From NCBI GenBank assembly GCA_001247695.2, contig LGRX02014865.1:1-17041 (forward strand): a stretch of DNA of 17,041 bases, written 5' to 3'. This DNA is from Cymbomonas tetramitiformis (lineage: Eukaryota; Chlorophyta; Pyramimonadophyceae; Pyramimonadales; Pyramimonadaceae). The notes beneath the pieces are model-generated. The model had not been told where the DNA came from and did not search any database. It saw only the letters and a list, made by a program, of their open reading frames with translations. Below are positions 1 to 8,176 of the stretch, piece by piece. How positions within the stretch are numbered: the first letter of the stretch is position 1; the number at the start of each line of letters is the position of its first letter. Made by a program: the position numbers and the translations under genes.

Positions 1-490
1 GGGAGGTGCGTCACTCGCAGGATCGTTGTTACACCTCCCACACTGTCCAGAAGGCGCAACTATCACAAGATACAGGTTACAGCGGTCGTACAGCTCAGGG
101 AGACACGCCCCTCACCGGAACAATGTTACAGCGGTCGTACTGTTTTAGGAGGTACGTCACTGGCAGGATAATTGTTACAGGGGTAGCACCGCTCAAGGAG
201 GCGTGTCACCTGCCGGATAAAGGTTACAGCGATCACTCAGAGAGGAGGTGCGCCCACGATCACGGTCACAGGGTCACGACGCTTGGGGAGGTGCGTCGCT
301 GTCAGGATCAGTGCTGCCGGGTCACGCTTCGGAAAAAGATGCTTCACCCACAGGATCAACGTCACACTCGTCACGCCGCAGTGGGAGCCGTGTCGTTGCA
401 GAAGGAGGTTGCAGTGATCGCACCGCTTAGGGTGGCGCATCACTTGCTTGGTTAAAGGCTACCGGGGTCACACCGCTGGAGTGAGGCGAA
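1..490. repeat. Degenerate minisatellite, period about 46-50 bp, roughly 10 units
   Basis: Successive units begin with variants of GGAGGTGCGTCAC (near 2, 149, 199, 243, 285, 428), pass through CAGGATNANNGTTACAGCGG and end near CACCGCTNA. Units near 52, 98, 333 and 381 are more diverged. The array is cut by the left window edge and fades after about 480-500. Several open frames cross it on both strands, but they translate as low-complexity Arg/His-rich text that drifts with the repeat, so I treat them as by-products and not genes. Seen directly; no function claimed. Confidence 0.8.
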
Positions 491-1080
491 TCTCGTGGAG
501 AAGGCTCACCTCTCTCGGACATCGGTGGAGAGGGCGGGCAGGCAGGGACCCGCGTCCGAGGGCTGGCCGGGGCGTGCTCGGTGCCCTCTCCTCCGCGTTG
601 TACGGGCATCTCCCCTCGCTCAGCCGTGGATTGCTCCTCGCGACAGTAGCGCACCCAGCCGGTGTTCAGCAGGTCGTTCAGGCGACGGTAGTACGGCGAA
701 ATTGCGCAGTCTAAGGATGACGCGTCCGCACTGTGACGTAGGTCGTCCGCGGAGGCCCGGGACGGGTGTTGCTGTCGCCCTCGTTCCGTGACAGGGCCGT
801 GCTCGCCCCTGCGCTCCCCAACACCAAACACCACTGGAGCGCAGGCATGGCTGCAGGCGGCGTATCTTGACCACTAAGTGGCAGAGCATTGGCTGCGAGC
901 TGACTTCGCTCGCTTTCCACAAGTCCGCACGCCGCCTGGCCCTGCTGGTAGGTCAAGTCCAGGCAGGAGACCGGGGAATTTGAGAGCCGAAGAGGTTGTC
1001 AGCGAGAACCGGGGAGAACAGTTTGCCAAAACTCTATCGCAGATTAAGACCCGCGCGCGCCACGGGCAAGGCCGTCATTC
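491..1080. other. No gene recognised
   Basis: GC-rich sequence with overlapping short frames on both strands. None has a recognisable domain. A minus-strand frame at 427-834 contains a short protein-like stretch (YYRRLNDLLNTGW), but it has nothing else to support it. Confidence 0.5.
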
Positions 1081-1219
1081 TGTGCCCTCAGCCCTTGGGA
1101 GTTTGACACGTCGCGCTGTGCCCTCAGCCTGTGGGAGTTTGACACGTCGCGCTGTGCCCTCAGCCCGTGGGAGTTTGACACGTCGCGCTGTGCCCTCAGC
1201 CCTTGGGAGTTTGACACGA
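1081..1219. repeat. 36-bp tandem repeat, about 3.9 copies
   Basis: Units begin at 1081, 1117, 1153 and 1189 with TGTGCCCTCAGCC and contain GGGAGTTTGACACGTCGCGC. Copies differ at only a few bases (CTT, TGT, CGT or CTT before GGGAG). The last copy breaks off after GACACG at 1219. The period is a multiple of three, so one plus frame reads it as a 12-residue repeat (VPSALGSLTRRA and variants). That frame opens with GTG and shows no domain outside the repeat, so coding status is unsupported. Confidence 0.9.
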
Positions 1220-3330
1220 GAGGTGTATCAACTGACGCGTAGTCCCGAAAGACTTGAACCAGAGTTTCAGGGAATAGTATTGATGCCGCGTGACCGGTAT
1301 AGGCATCCCGGCTGTGGGTAAAAACGCGGTGGGGCTCCGGTCAAAGACCTGACGTGTCTTTCCACATACAGGAAAAGTAGTCCGAAAAAAAGGTCATGGC
1401 TGAGACGTGCGCCGCTGGGGCCGCGCTGAGTTACGAGTGGCCGTACCTGAACTTCGGGACCTTTACGACAAGCTGCCGAGCATGCTCCTGGGAAGACACC
1501 ACGCCGGGGTGCACACTGGTAGAGTGCCCGGTCCGGTCTGAGCTGCACAAGCTCTCGGGGCGTTCTAACCCGCATTCCCAACTGTGGCCCGCCAAGCCCC
1601 TTATCCCTCACACACAAGTTGGGCGCCCTCCTCCCTCCTCCCTTTGTTGCTATCGGCACAATGGGGGTCTACCAAGCAACTGCGTCCAGATATCGATGCA
1701 CGCAAGAAAGATTGCAGCACTTTTTTATCTGTCGTGACCCCTCCTCCTCCACGGCACGTTGAGACGTTTAATTCGCCACTCGACTCGGCAGTAACACAGA
1801 GGTCAAAGATACCAACACAAGCTGTCACAAGGGTTTTGCTCGCTCTGCTTGGGGTAGCAGGAGGTGCAAAATAGCAGGACAGCCGCCGGTGGGTACCCGC
1901 AAACGCAGTGTTGCACGAGAGGGTGGACCCCTCGAGACAAGGGCCGCGCAGCGCGAAGCCGCAGATTGCAGGAGAGCTGCGCCGGGATGGTCAGGGCCAA
2001 CCTTCTGAGAGAGTGCTCGGCGAAGAAGCTGGCGTCGAGGGCTGGAACTTCCTGAGTTTTCCATTTTTCACGGCAGAACACTCTGCGCGGGCACTCGCTG
2101 CAACAAGCCCTCGCGACCACCCACAGCAACCCGAGCTCGCATTCAACTCACCGTGCTCAGACACGCCCTACCGATGTGAGATCTTAGCAGCCGGACACGC
2201 GACGAAACAACTACCGAGCCTCCTAGTAGTGCAACCACGGTGCACTCAGCGACAGTCAAGTCGCTGGCTGCGCGTCACCAGAGATTCGTTCCACCATACT
2301 TTTCATCAAAAGGCCTTTCTCTTCAGACGAAATTCGAACGGCAAGTATTATATCATATGTGCGGGTGTGTGGATGCATGAGGTGTTTTACAAACGCGCGC
2401 TCGCGTGTGGACTACTTTTTTTTAGTGAACAGCTGAGGGAAGCGCACGGGTGCACAGAAGTGTACCCAGCCACCGGAGCCCCACTATACATATATATGAC
2501 TGCGAGTGTATGGGTTTTTGTTGTGCCTCATTGTTGTGAGCAGAACGCTCAGCTTGCTACCAGAGTCTGCAGAGCGTCGTGTTTAAACTTGAAGTGCAGT
2601 ATCCACAGCGGCATTGTGCAGTGGTGCAAACAAAAGCCAATGAAGGAGGATTAACTAGCATCGTGAGACTCTCACCCGAGTTTACTCCGTTCACTCTCCG
2701 GCGTCAACGGAGTTATTTGACGCTCGAGCTCCATAACGCACTCGACACCTGCTAGCGGTTGATTACGTGGCAAAAAGTGACATCGCTAAGAAAACGCCGC
2801 ACAGCCATGTCCGGCCACGTCCGGCACGAAACAGCATTGAGAAAGAAGAACACTTTCCGCGCGCTCCCAAGCACTCGCAGAGCCCGGTCTGATCCTTACC
2901 TATGGACCAGGGATGCCCGTTTGGGAACATTTCGCGCCGCAAAAAATTTAAAAGACTGCAACGAGTAAGTGAAACAAGGATTCCTAACTGGGAACACATA
3001 CAAGGAAGTAAGAATCTCCCAGCTAGGCACCCAGCCCTCCTGTAGCTTCGGCTGAAGCAAAGGGTCAAAACATTGAAAATTGATTTCGGGTCCTCTTTAA
3101 ATTAGACTTGAAACGAACAAACGTATACCTGATCAAAAGTCGCTGACTGCCCTTCGAACCTGAAGCATAGGAGGCATCTCCAATGCGATCCCAGAGCTGA
3201 TAGTGGGCATCAGAGTATGAGTGAGATCCAAGGATTGCAAGTTATGTTGCTACATATCAAGATAGCATATCCCACGTAAAATTGGGAAACTAAATCAATC
3301 TCTCGCAGGCCATTTTTACTCACGCGTGTC
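1220..3330. other. About 2.1 kb without a recognisable gene
   Basis: The longest plus frame here (1908-2654) has a GTG first codon, no ATG for about 150 codons, no recognisable domain and patchy composition. I do not call it a gene. A small hairpin is present at 2684-2713 (ACTCCGTT / AACGGAGT). No tRNA or rRNA was recognised. A spliced host gene or decayed transposon cannot be excluded by eye. Confidence 0.45.
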
Positions 3331-3660
3331 ACATAAAGAATAAACGTTTCACATCCAGACTAAAATAATAAACTCGCCAGCCCAACCGACGCGAGGCGAG
3401 GTTGCATGTTGATGTTCAACTGTTTGTGTTTCTGTTTGCTGTTTCTGTGACGAGTCGGAGTGTCGTGTGTCACACACGACAGCGACAGCGACAGGACGAG
3501 TAGTCATAGTCAGTTTAGTCACTGAGTAGTGCAAAATGGTGATGAACGGCTGCGGGCCGGCGACAGATATGGTAGGCTGCGGGCTGGAGACACCCCCGCA
3601 ACACCACACCCCCCTGGTTAAGGTACTGTTTTATTTTCCTCACCCCATGGTATTTTGGGC
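3331..3660. other. Non-coding, AT-richer tract with palindrome
   Basis: The left part contains AATAAA-like words (GAATAAACG, AATAATAAAC). The centre carries a perfect palindrome (listed separately), followed by GACAGCGACAGCGACAG microrepeats. No coding frame is supported. The GTGTGTCAC word is shared with the LTR-like tract near 5.03-5.22 kb, so this could be a decayed LTR, but I could not match longer blocks. Confidence 0.35.
3462..3480. repeat. Perfect 19-bp palindrome
   Basis: GTCGTGTGT, a single C, then ACACACGAC: both arms are exact reverse complements. The core TCGTGTGTCACA recurs exactly at 5213-5224, and GTGTGTCAC recurs in the palindrome at 5031-5049. It may be a protein-binding site of an LTR or a cruciform-prone sequence. 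The role is unknown. Confidence 0.8.
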
Positions 3661-4338
3661 TTATCTTATGGATTTTCACACGCTAGGATGGGGGGGGTAA
3701 CATATCTTATTGGTAGTTTCTAGCACCTCAGCCCCCCCCTGGAATCTCTATCTTACACGTTGGTCGGAGCACCCCATACTCACCCCGCTTGGATTTAAGC
3801 GGGGTATATTGGATCGCGTGCCCCAGAGCCCCCGGCCAGATCTCACTTCACCCGATTCTCGATTCTCCCACGATTCTGCACTGCGTCTGCGTCTCTCGTC
3901 TGCTGATCTGCGATGACTCCGCGATGCGACACGTGAGGGCTCGGGCTTAGGGCAAGCGAAGAAAAGCGTTGGACATACCAAGAACACGAAGTCCAACGTA
4001 CACGTCTGATGGGCAAACGTAAACGAAGAAGCTATGTTGCTGCACTTCTTCTGCTGTGTTTGGCAACACATAATACACGCTTTATGTAATTTTGATACAT
4101 ATTTGACACGTATGTGAGGTGTATGTCATTTTTTGGGTGAAACCTTGTTGTTTGTTGTTTTGGGTTACGATCCGCTTCAAGTGTGCGCCATGCCCACCTT
4201 ATTAGTCAGCCATACACCTAGAGCGAAGATGTTCGAATACAATGCTCTATTGGGGCTCTTCATTTTCTTCGTGGCCTTGGCCCTTGTGGCAACTGGGAAG
4301 CGGCGCGAGCGGGATAGTTCAAAGCGGCGGAAACGAGA
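3661..4338. other. Non-coding tract with two clear hairpins
   Basis: Two inverted repeats stand out. One is CCCCGCTT/AAGCGGGG at 3783-3790 and 3797-3804 (6-nt loop). The other is CGTTGGAC/GTCCAACG at 3967-3974 and 3991-3998 (16-nt loop). GATTCT-type short repeats lie at about 3849-3880. A hydrophobic segment can be read around 4230-4300 in a frame that does not join the downstream zinc-finger ORF (an in-frame TAG at 4315-4317 separates them). No gene is assigned. Confidence 0.4.
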
Positions 4339-4662
4339 ATGTTTGAAGCACTTCTCCATGCGAACTCAGATCACGTCAGCGCAGACTCTGAGGAGCCGTC
4401 CTTGCATTTTATTTGTAACATGTGCCAGAAGAGATTTAGCCTTGGTGGTACCACATGGGGCCATCACAACGTTTCGATTCATTGTAAGAGCAACCGGCAC
4501 CGAGAGCTCGTCGGGGCTGAGAATCAAAGTCGGGCTGAAGAGGGTGCTTCTCTTATCAAGGAGTACTCCGAGGAGGCTATCGAAGATTACCATGCTTCCG
4601 AAAACAAGTGCAAGGTTGCGAAATTCTTCCCCACGAAATTTCACCCTGTGCGGGACCATTGA
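4339..4662 (+). CDS. Small hypothetical protein with C2H2/U1-like zinc finger
   Basis: A 107-residue frame that begins at a real ATG (in-frame stop TAG at 4315 upstream) and ends at TGA 4660-4662. Residues 24-58 carry a zinc-finger pattern, C26-x2-C29-x18-H48-x5-H54, with an aromatic four residues after the second Cys (F33) and a basic HCKSNRHRE end. This resembles U1/matrin-type or BED-like fingers that often sit at the N-terminus of hAT-like and other DNA transposases. The rest is charged and unremarkable. It is too short for a transposase, so if related it is a first exon or a decayed fragment. It could also be chance. The assignment is inference from the cysteine/histidine spacing only. 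Confidence 0.35.
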   Translation: MFEALLHANSDHVSADSEEPSLHFICNMCQKRFSLGGTTWGHHNVSIHCKSNRHRELVGAENQSRAEEGASLIKEYSEEAIEDYHASENKCKVAKFFPTKFHPVRDH

Positions 4663-5057
4663 TAAAGTTTTGTGTACACACCTCGTGCCGCCCACCCCGA
4701 GGCGCTCTAAGATGCCTTTGTGTCGTGGGGCGGGGTGGGACGGATGCGCTCGCTTCCATCTTCCTCCGCCGCTTGAGGCGGCGCCTAGGCCACTGCTAGG
4801 CTAGGAATCGCCTGGACGATAGCGGCTGGACTGGCTTATCTTATGGCGTGTGAGCCAAGACACCCATGTGAGATATATAGCTACGGGTATATATCGGGTT
4901 ACAGTCAGAATGCTTTCACTTTCGGTGTTTGCATAAGTCCCAATAAACATAAGATAGTCTCGGCTTTATGCCGGAAACCCTAAACCTGTGACACCCGTAT
5001 TGTACGGAGTACTAGTACAGATAACAGGAAGTGACACACGGTGTGTCACATCCGGCA
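4663..5057. other. Non-coding, possibly LTR-related tract
   Basis: Contains stem-forming GC-rich text at about 4768-4805 (CCGCC/GGCGG, CCTAGGC) and a TATATA-rich stretch at about 4873-4895. AATAAACATAAG lies near 4943, and the right end is CCGGCA followed by CACCACC at 5052-5064. The same CA|CACCACC junction marks the LTR end at 7994 and the probable LTR end at 5329, so an LTR boundary at 5057 is possible. TGCCGGA at 4969 mirrors TCCGGCA at 5051-5057. Both LTR readings are inference. Confidence 0.3.
5031..5049. repeat. Perfect 19-bp palindrome
   Basis: GTGACACAC, a central G, then GTGTGTCAC: exact reverse-complement arms. It lies in a tract crowded with GTGACA/TGTCAC words, upstream of the probable copia 3' LTR end. 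Confidence 0.8.
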
Positions 5058-5329
5058 CACCACCCTGGACTATTACTAGAATGTCCTAGTGACACAGTGA
5101 AAACGCTGAACGCCGTAGGGTTTGAGCGAGGCAATCGGGTATATCAAAAGATAGAAATGAATACACGACTCTCGGGCTATCTAAGCTCTGAGGCCGTCAC
5201 TAGGCAATCATATCGTGTGTCACAGTCTAAGCTACCGAAGTCGAACTACTGAGTACAGGTAGGAAGTCACTGTACTGTCACTGTCACTATCATACGTCAT
5301 ACGTGGTACTGAACTACTGAATCTCAGCA
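5058..5329 (-). repeat. Probable 3' LTR of the outer copia element (left end uncertain)
   Basis: The right end at 5329 is inferred from CTCAGCA followed by CACCACC, the same junction as the proven LTR end at 7994 (CCAGCA followed by CACCACC). On the minus strand the repeat would therefore start TGCTGAG, matching the TGCTG start of the nested element's LTRs. The tract is rich in GTGACA/TGTCAC words, as LTR promoter regions often are. The partner 5' LTR is outside the window, so the left end and the length cannot be fixed; I give 5058 only as a working limit. Confidence 0.4.
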
Positions 5330-5349
5330 CACCACCTCGGCTGAGGTGG
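5330..5349 (-). promoter_or_regulatory. Putative plus-strand priming (polypurine-like) site with hairpin
   Basis: On the minus strand GAGGTGGTG lies directly before the inferred LTR start. It overlaps a perfect stem CCACCTC/GAGGTGG (5332-5338, 5343-5349; 4-nt loop). The position fits a PPT, but it is not purely purine. The related site at 7995-8002 has the same GGTGGTG next to the LTR. Confidence 0.35.
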
Positions 5350-5872
5350 CACAAGAATGTGAAACAGGTAGCTAATGCAAACTAAGAGGTCCCCGTCCAC
5401 GGATCAGGACAACATCAACCAAAGGGCCGACCTGCCGCCATCCCCGCTTCCGGCTAACCCTCTAAACCGAATGCTAAAGTACTAGTATATGCATGCCAAC
5501 TAGGTGGACTGCCACAAGGATATGAAAATAGTGACTGGTCTCCGCCAGATCTCGCTCCCCGATAGATACTCTCATCTGATGCTGCTCAGCTCGACGGTCA
5601 ACCAGTACTCGAGGTCATAGAAGATGTCAAAGAGGTACAGGATGTAGTCAAAGGCCAGAATCCAGTCAGATGTGCTTAAGGTCAGAGTAGAGCTGTCGGT
5701 GTCTAAGGTCTCATAGGGCAGGTCATAGGTACCAGTCTGTCCACGAACACAAAGTCCAGTCCAGAAGGGCACCACGTCAAAGGGCATCAATCCAGTCAGA
5801 CCAGAAAGACCCCTTGCCCGACCGCTGCCGGCTCATAGGCCTGCAGCTCAGCCGGACAGAGGACCAGAGAAC
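5350..5872 (-). other. 3' region of the copia element, between pol and LTR
   Basis: No recognised domain. A 72-codon minus frame at 5572-5790 translates to Asp/Leu/Tyr-rich text. It arises from imperfect CCAGTCAGA/AGGTCATAG-type repeats on the plus strand, so I do not call it a gene. The tract most likely is the 3' untranslated part of the element. Confidence 0.4.
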
Positions 5873-6502
5873 CTAGGAGTCACCCGCACCACTGGGGTGC
5901 GGGCGGATCACGTCCATGAAGGACTCGATCATGCTGATGATCACCCGCACCTTGTCCTTGAGCCCAGGAAGAGGCTTGGTGAAGATATCAGCCAGGTTGA
6001 GTAAAGTGTTGATGTAAACAGGCACTAGGTACCCAGCACACACACACCCCCGAAAGCAGTGAAAACGGATCAACACATGCTTAATCTTGGTGGATAGCAT
6101 GACATTCCTCAGAATGGAGGAGGCCGCCTGGTTGTCAATCATAACAGCCACCGGGAGCTCCAGCCTGGGAATGAAGGGTCCAGAGGTACCATACATGCCA
6201 GACCGCTGAGAGTGACAGTACTCCCGCGGACCGTCCTCGTAGCCCGTGCCATCATATGGTACTGGCACTGCGTGAGGCAGGGCATACAGGCTGCTGTCAG
6301 GAACAGGCTCAGCCTCCTGGTAGTGTAGGGGGGAGGCGGGGCCCATCTGACCATGACCCATAGCATGATTATCGAAGAACGTGGCCGCCCTCTGCATCCA
6401 AGAAGTGTCAGCTGCAGGGAAGGCCGTAGACAGAGCCAGAGCAGACACACCCGGCTTCTGCTGCGTAATTCTGATAAAGCCGATAGCCGAACATCTCCAC
6501 AA
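5873..6502 (-). pseudogene. pol: Copia pol, C-terminal RNase H part (frameshifted from RT part)
   Basis: This frame holds the last part of a Ty1/copia RNase H: an Asp in VMIDNQAAS, then a basic TKIKHVLIRFH block, then LADIFTKPLPG, which is the family's hallmark C-terminal motif. In an intact element this is continuous with the RT/RNase H start in the neighbouring entry, but it lies in a different frame. An in-frame TGA at 6503-6505 closes it upstream and the RT frame stops at 6408, so a frameshift sits in 6408-6502. Before the DNQ motif there are about 100 extra residues, rich in Pro, Tyr and Gly, relative to typical copia spacing. They may be a family-specific loop or a decayed insertion. 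It ends at a stop at 5873-5875, followed by the element's 3' region. Confidence 0.8.
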
Positions 6503-7758
6503 TCATATGGATAGCAGACATGGCCCGCTGCCCAACCACAGAGGCGGCCACATACTCAGATCCAGTGGAGGACATCTCAGCATCAGTCTGGCGGGCACAT
6601 ACCCAATGAAGGACCATGCCGTTGAGGAATACAATGCCTCCCGAGTAGGAGAGGCACCCGTTCAGTTTGTCACGAGCATGGTCAGCATCCGAATACACCT
6701 GTATTGTGAGCACAGAAAGCGGTGCACTGGGGTAAGCATAACGGATACGGTAGTGCCGTGTGAAGTATAGATACTGAGCCACTCTCTGAAGTGCCTCCCA
6801 GGCCTGAGCCGAGGGGCATGAGGAGAACTGTGCCAGATATATGACCGAGTAATACACATCCGGCCTGGTGCACCGTGCAATCCACAGCAGGGACCCAAGC
6901 AGTGAGAGATACGGGGTGACAAGGGTGAGATCAGGGTGCTCCGGCTTCTGGATAACGAGGTGCACATCCATCGGATTGTGAAAGGTTTTGGCCGGAAGCT
7001 TGAACTTGGACATGAGCTCCTTGATCTGCCTGGTTTGGGACAGTGCAATGCCCCACCGATCATAGTCAACCGCAAGCTGCAGGACGGCTGTCATACGGCC
7101 AAGATTCTTGCTCTTGAATGCCGCCTGGAAAGCTGCCCAGAAAGCCTGGTGGAAGGCATCATCACATGTCAGCCCGAAGTCATCCACGTAGACAGCCACG
7201 AAGGCCACGAACGCAGAGGTCACAATATAGTACAGGCACGGGTCATATGTGGACTGGGTGAAGTGCATTCCCTGATAGGTGAAGGACTTCATGAATTTGT
7301 TGGCCAGCTTCTGCCAGGAAGCACCAGCCGTCCGTAGCCCGTAGAGAGCATAGAGCAGCTTGGCATATCCATATCTGCCCTTATACATATACCCAGAGGG
7401 GAACCGCACATATATGGGAACCTCCAGACGGGCATGAACAAAGGCCTGACTGACGTCAAAGTGATAGACCATAACCCCCATACCAGCAAAGATAATAGAC
7501 AGGATGAAGAGAAGGCGGAAGGTGGGCAGGTCTGCTACCGTGCACGCGGTCTCAGCTTGGGTGTAGCCCCAGTGCCATGTGGCAGCCACGGCCATCCGAG
7601 CTTTATGAATCTGGACGGGCGGTAGACCATCCCGTGGCTTCCAGGGCTTATTCAGCACAAAGATGGTGCTGGTGGCGATCTCACCGTCGGGTAGCACCTC
7701 CACCGGTTCTATCTTACCCTGGTCAATCAGAGGCTGCACCTCCCCACCGGTAATAGCC
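6408..7758 (-). pseudogene. pol: Copia pol: reverse transcriptase and start of RNase H
   Basis: This is the RVT_2-type reverse transcriptase of Ty1/copia elements, which makes cDNA from the element RNA in virus-like particles. Visible landmarks, in order: a KARMAVAATWHWG block, first catalytic Asp in YHFDVSQAF, the LLYALYGLRTAG block, the YVDD box (AVYVDDFG) with two catalytic Asp, LLGSLLWIARCTRPD, then RNase H with YSDADHARD (Asp) and SSTGSEYVAA (Glu). The frame is open to the TSD at 7754-7758 and has no own start: it continues on the far side of the nested gag element, at 10985-11181, in register once the element and one TSD copy are discounted. It stops at 6408 after a frameshift. RT residues look intact, so decay here is by insertion and frameshift. 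Confidence 0.9.
7754..7758. repeat. Target site duplication (left copy), TAGCC
   Basis: TAGCC directly left of the LTR that begins TGCGAG at 7759. An identical TAGCC sits directly right of the other LTR at 10985-10989. A 5-bp duplication is usual for LTR-retrotransposon integrases. Confidence 0.95.
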
Positions 7759-7994
7759 TGCGAGAACAGGTGTTCCGCTCGGGTAAAACAAACTGGCTAA
7801 GCTCCCATAATCAGTCCGGCCGAGTGCTTTTATCATGCATCTCGGAAACCCGGATAATACGAAGTGATGACTGACAGTACAGTACTACTGTACTGTCATC
7901 CTAGCTACTAGCGGAGTCACGGTTCCGATCAGAGACGGGTCAGGCTAGGGGCTATCAGAGCCCATAATAATAACCCTGAACCTAAAGTCCAGCA
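7759..7994 (-). repeat. 3' LTR of the gag-only element (236 bp)
   Basis: Begins TG and ends CA (TGCGAG...CCAGCA on the plus strand) and pairs with 10749-10984 at a constant offset of 2990. The only difference is G at 7921 against A at 10911. It contains a 27-bp perfect palindrome at 7872-7898. Since gag is on the minus strand this copy is the 3' LTR. Confidence 0.97.
7872..7898. repeat. Perfect 27-bp palindrome inside the LTR
   Basis: Arms TGACAGTACAGTA (7872-7884) and TACTGTACTGTCA (7886-7898) around one C. The same palindrome is in the 5' LTR at 10862-10888. On the minus strand it lies upstream of a TATA-like GATAAAAGC (7826-7834; 10816-10824 in the 5' LTR), a position suited to a dimeric transcription factor. 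A role in RNA folding is also possible. Confidence 0.9.
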
Positions 7995-8002
7995 CACCAC
8001 CC
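7995..8002 (-). promoter_or_regulatory. Putative polypurine-like priming site of gag-only element
   Basis: The minus strand reads GGGTGGTG immediately before the 3' LTR (TGCTGG). Position and G-richness fit a plus-strand primer site. The T residues make it imperfect. Confidence 0.35.
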
Positions 8003-8176
8003 GGAGCTGTGACTGTAGCCAATAGGGCTAGGCAAGCGGAGCTAAATAAACAGATAACAAACAGCATTGCACTGGAAACAGATACACTTCTAGCTGGGTG
8101 CCCGGGGACTTGTCCCGGCACAGCCCACCACTGCGGCTAAGGCTAATCACACCTCCAGGGTTTGAAACAAGCAGAC

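Noticed and set aside
427..834. Minus-strand frame of 135 codons with a protein-like stretch YYRRLNDLLNTGW
   Set aside because: Only about 20 residues look protein-like. The rest is Arg/Ser/Pro-rich and overlaps the minisatellite edge.
1908..2654. Long plus-strand open frame of 248 codons
   Set aside because: It opens with GTG, has no ATG for about 150 codons, no recognisable domain, and patchy composition. Length alone is not enough.
3140..3200. GGTTCGAA on the minus strand, resembling a tRNA T-loop
   Set aside because: The flanking bases do not form a T stem, and no acceptor or anticodon arm could be placed.
4969..5057. TGCCGGA...TCCGGCA ends as a possible 89-bp miniature element
   Set aside because: Inverted ends of only 7 bp, with no target duplication at the flanks.
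5572..5790. 72-codon minus frame between pol and the probable LTR
   Set aside because: Asp/Tyr/Leu-rich text generated by short imperfect repeats; no known domain.
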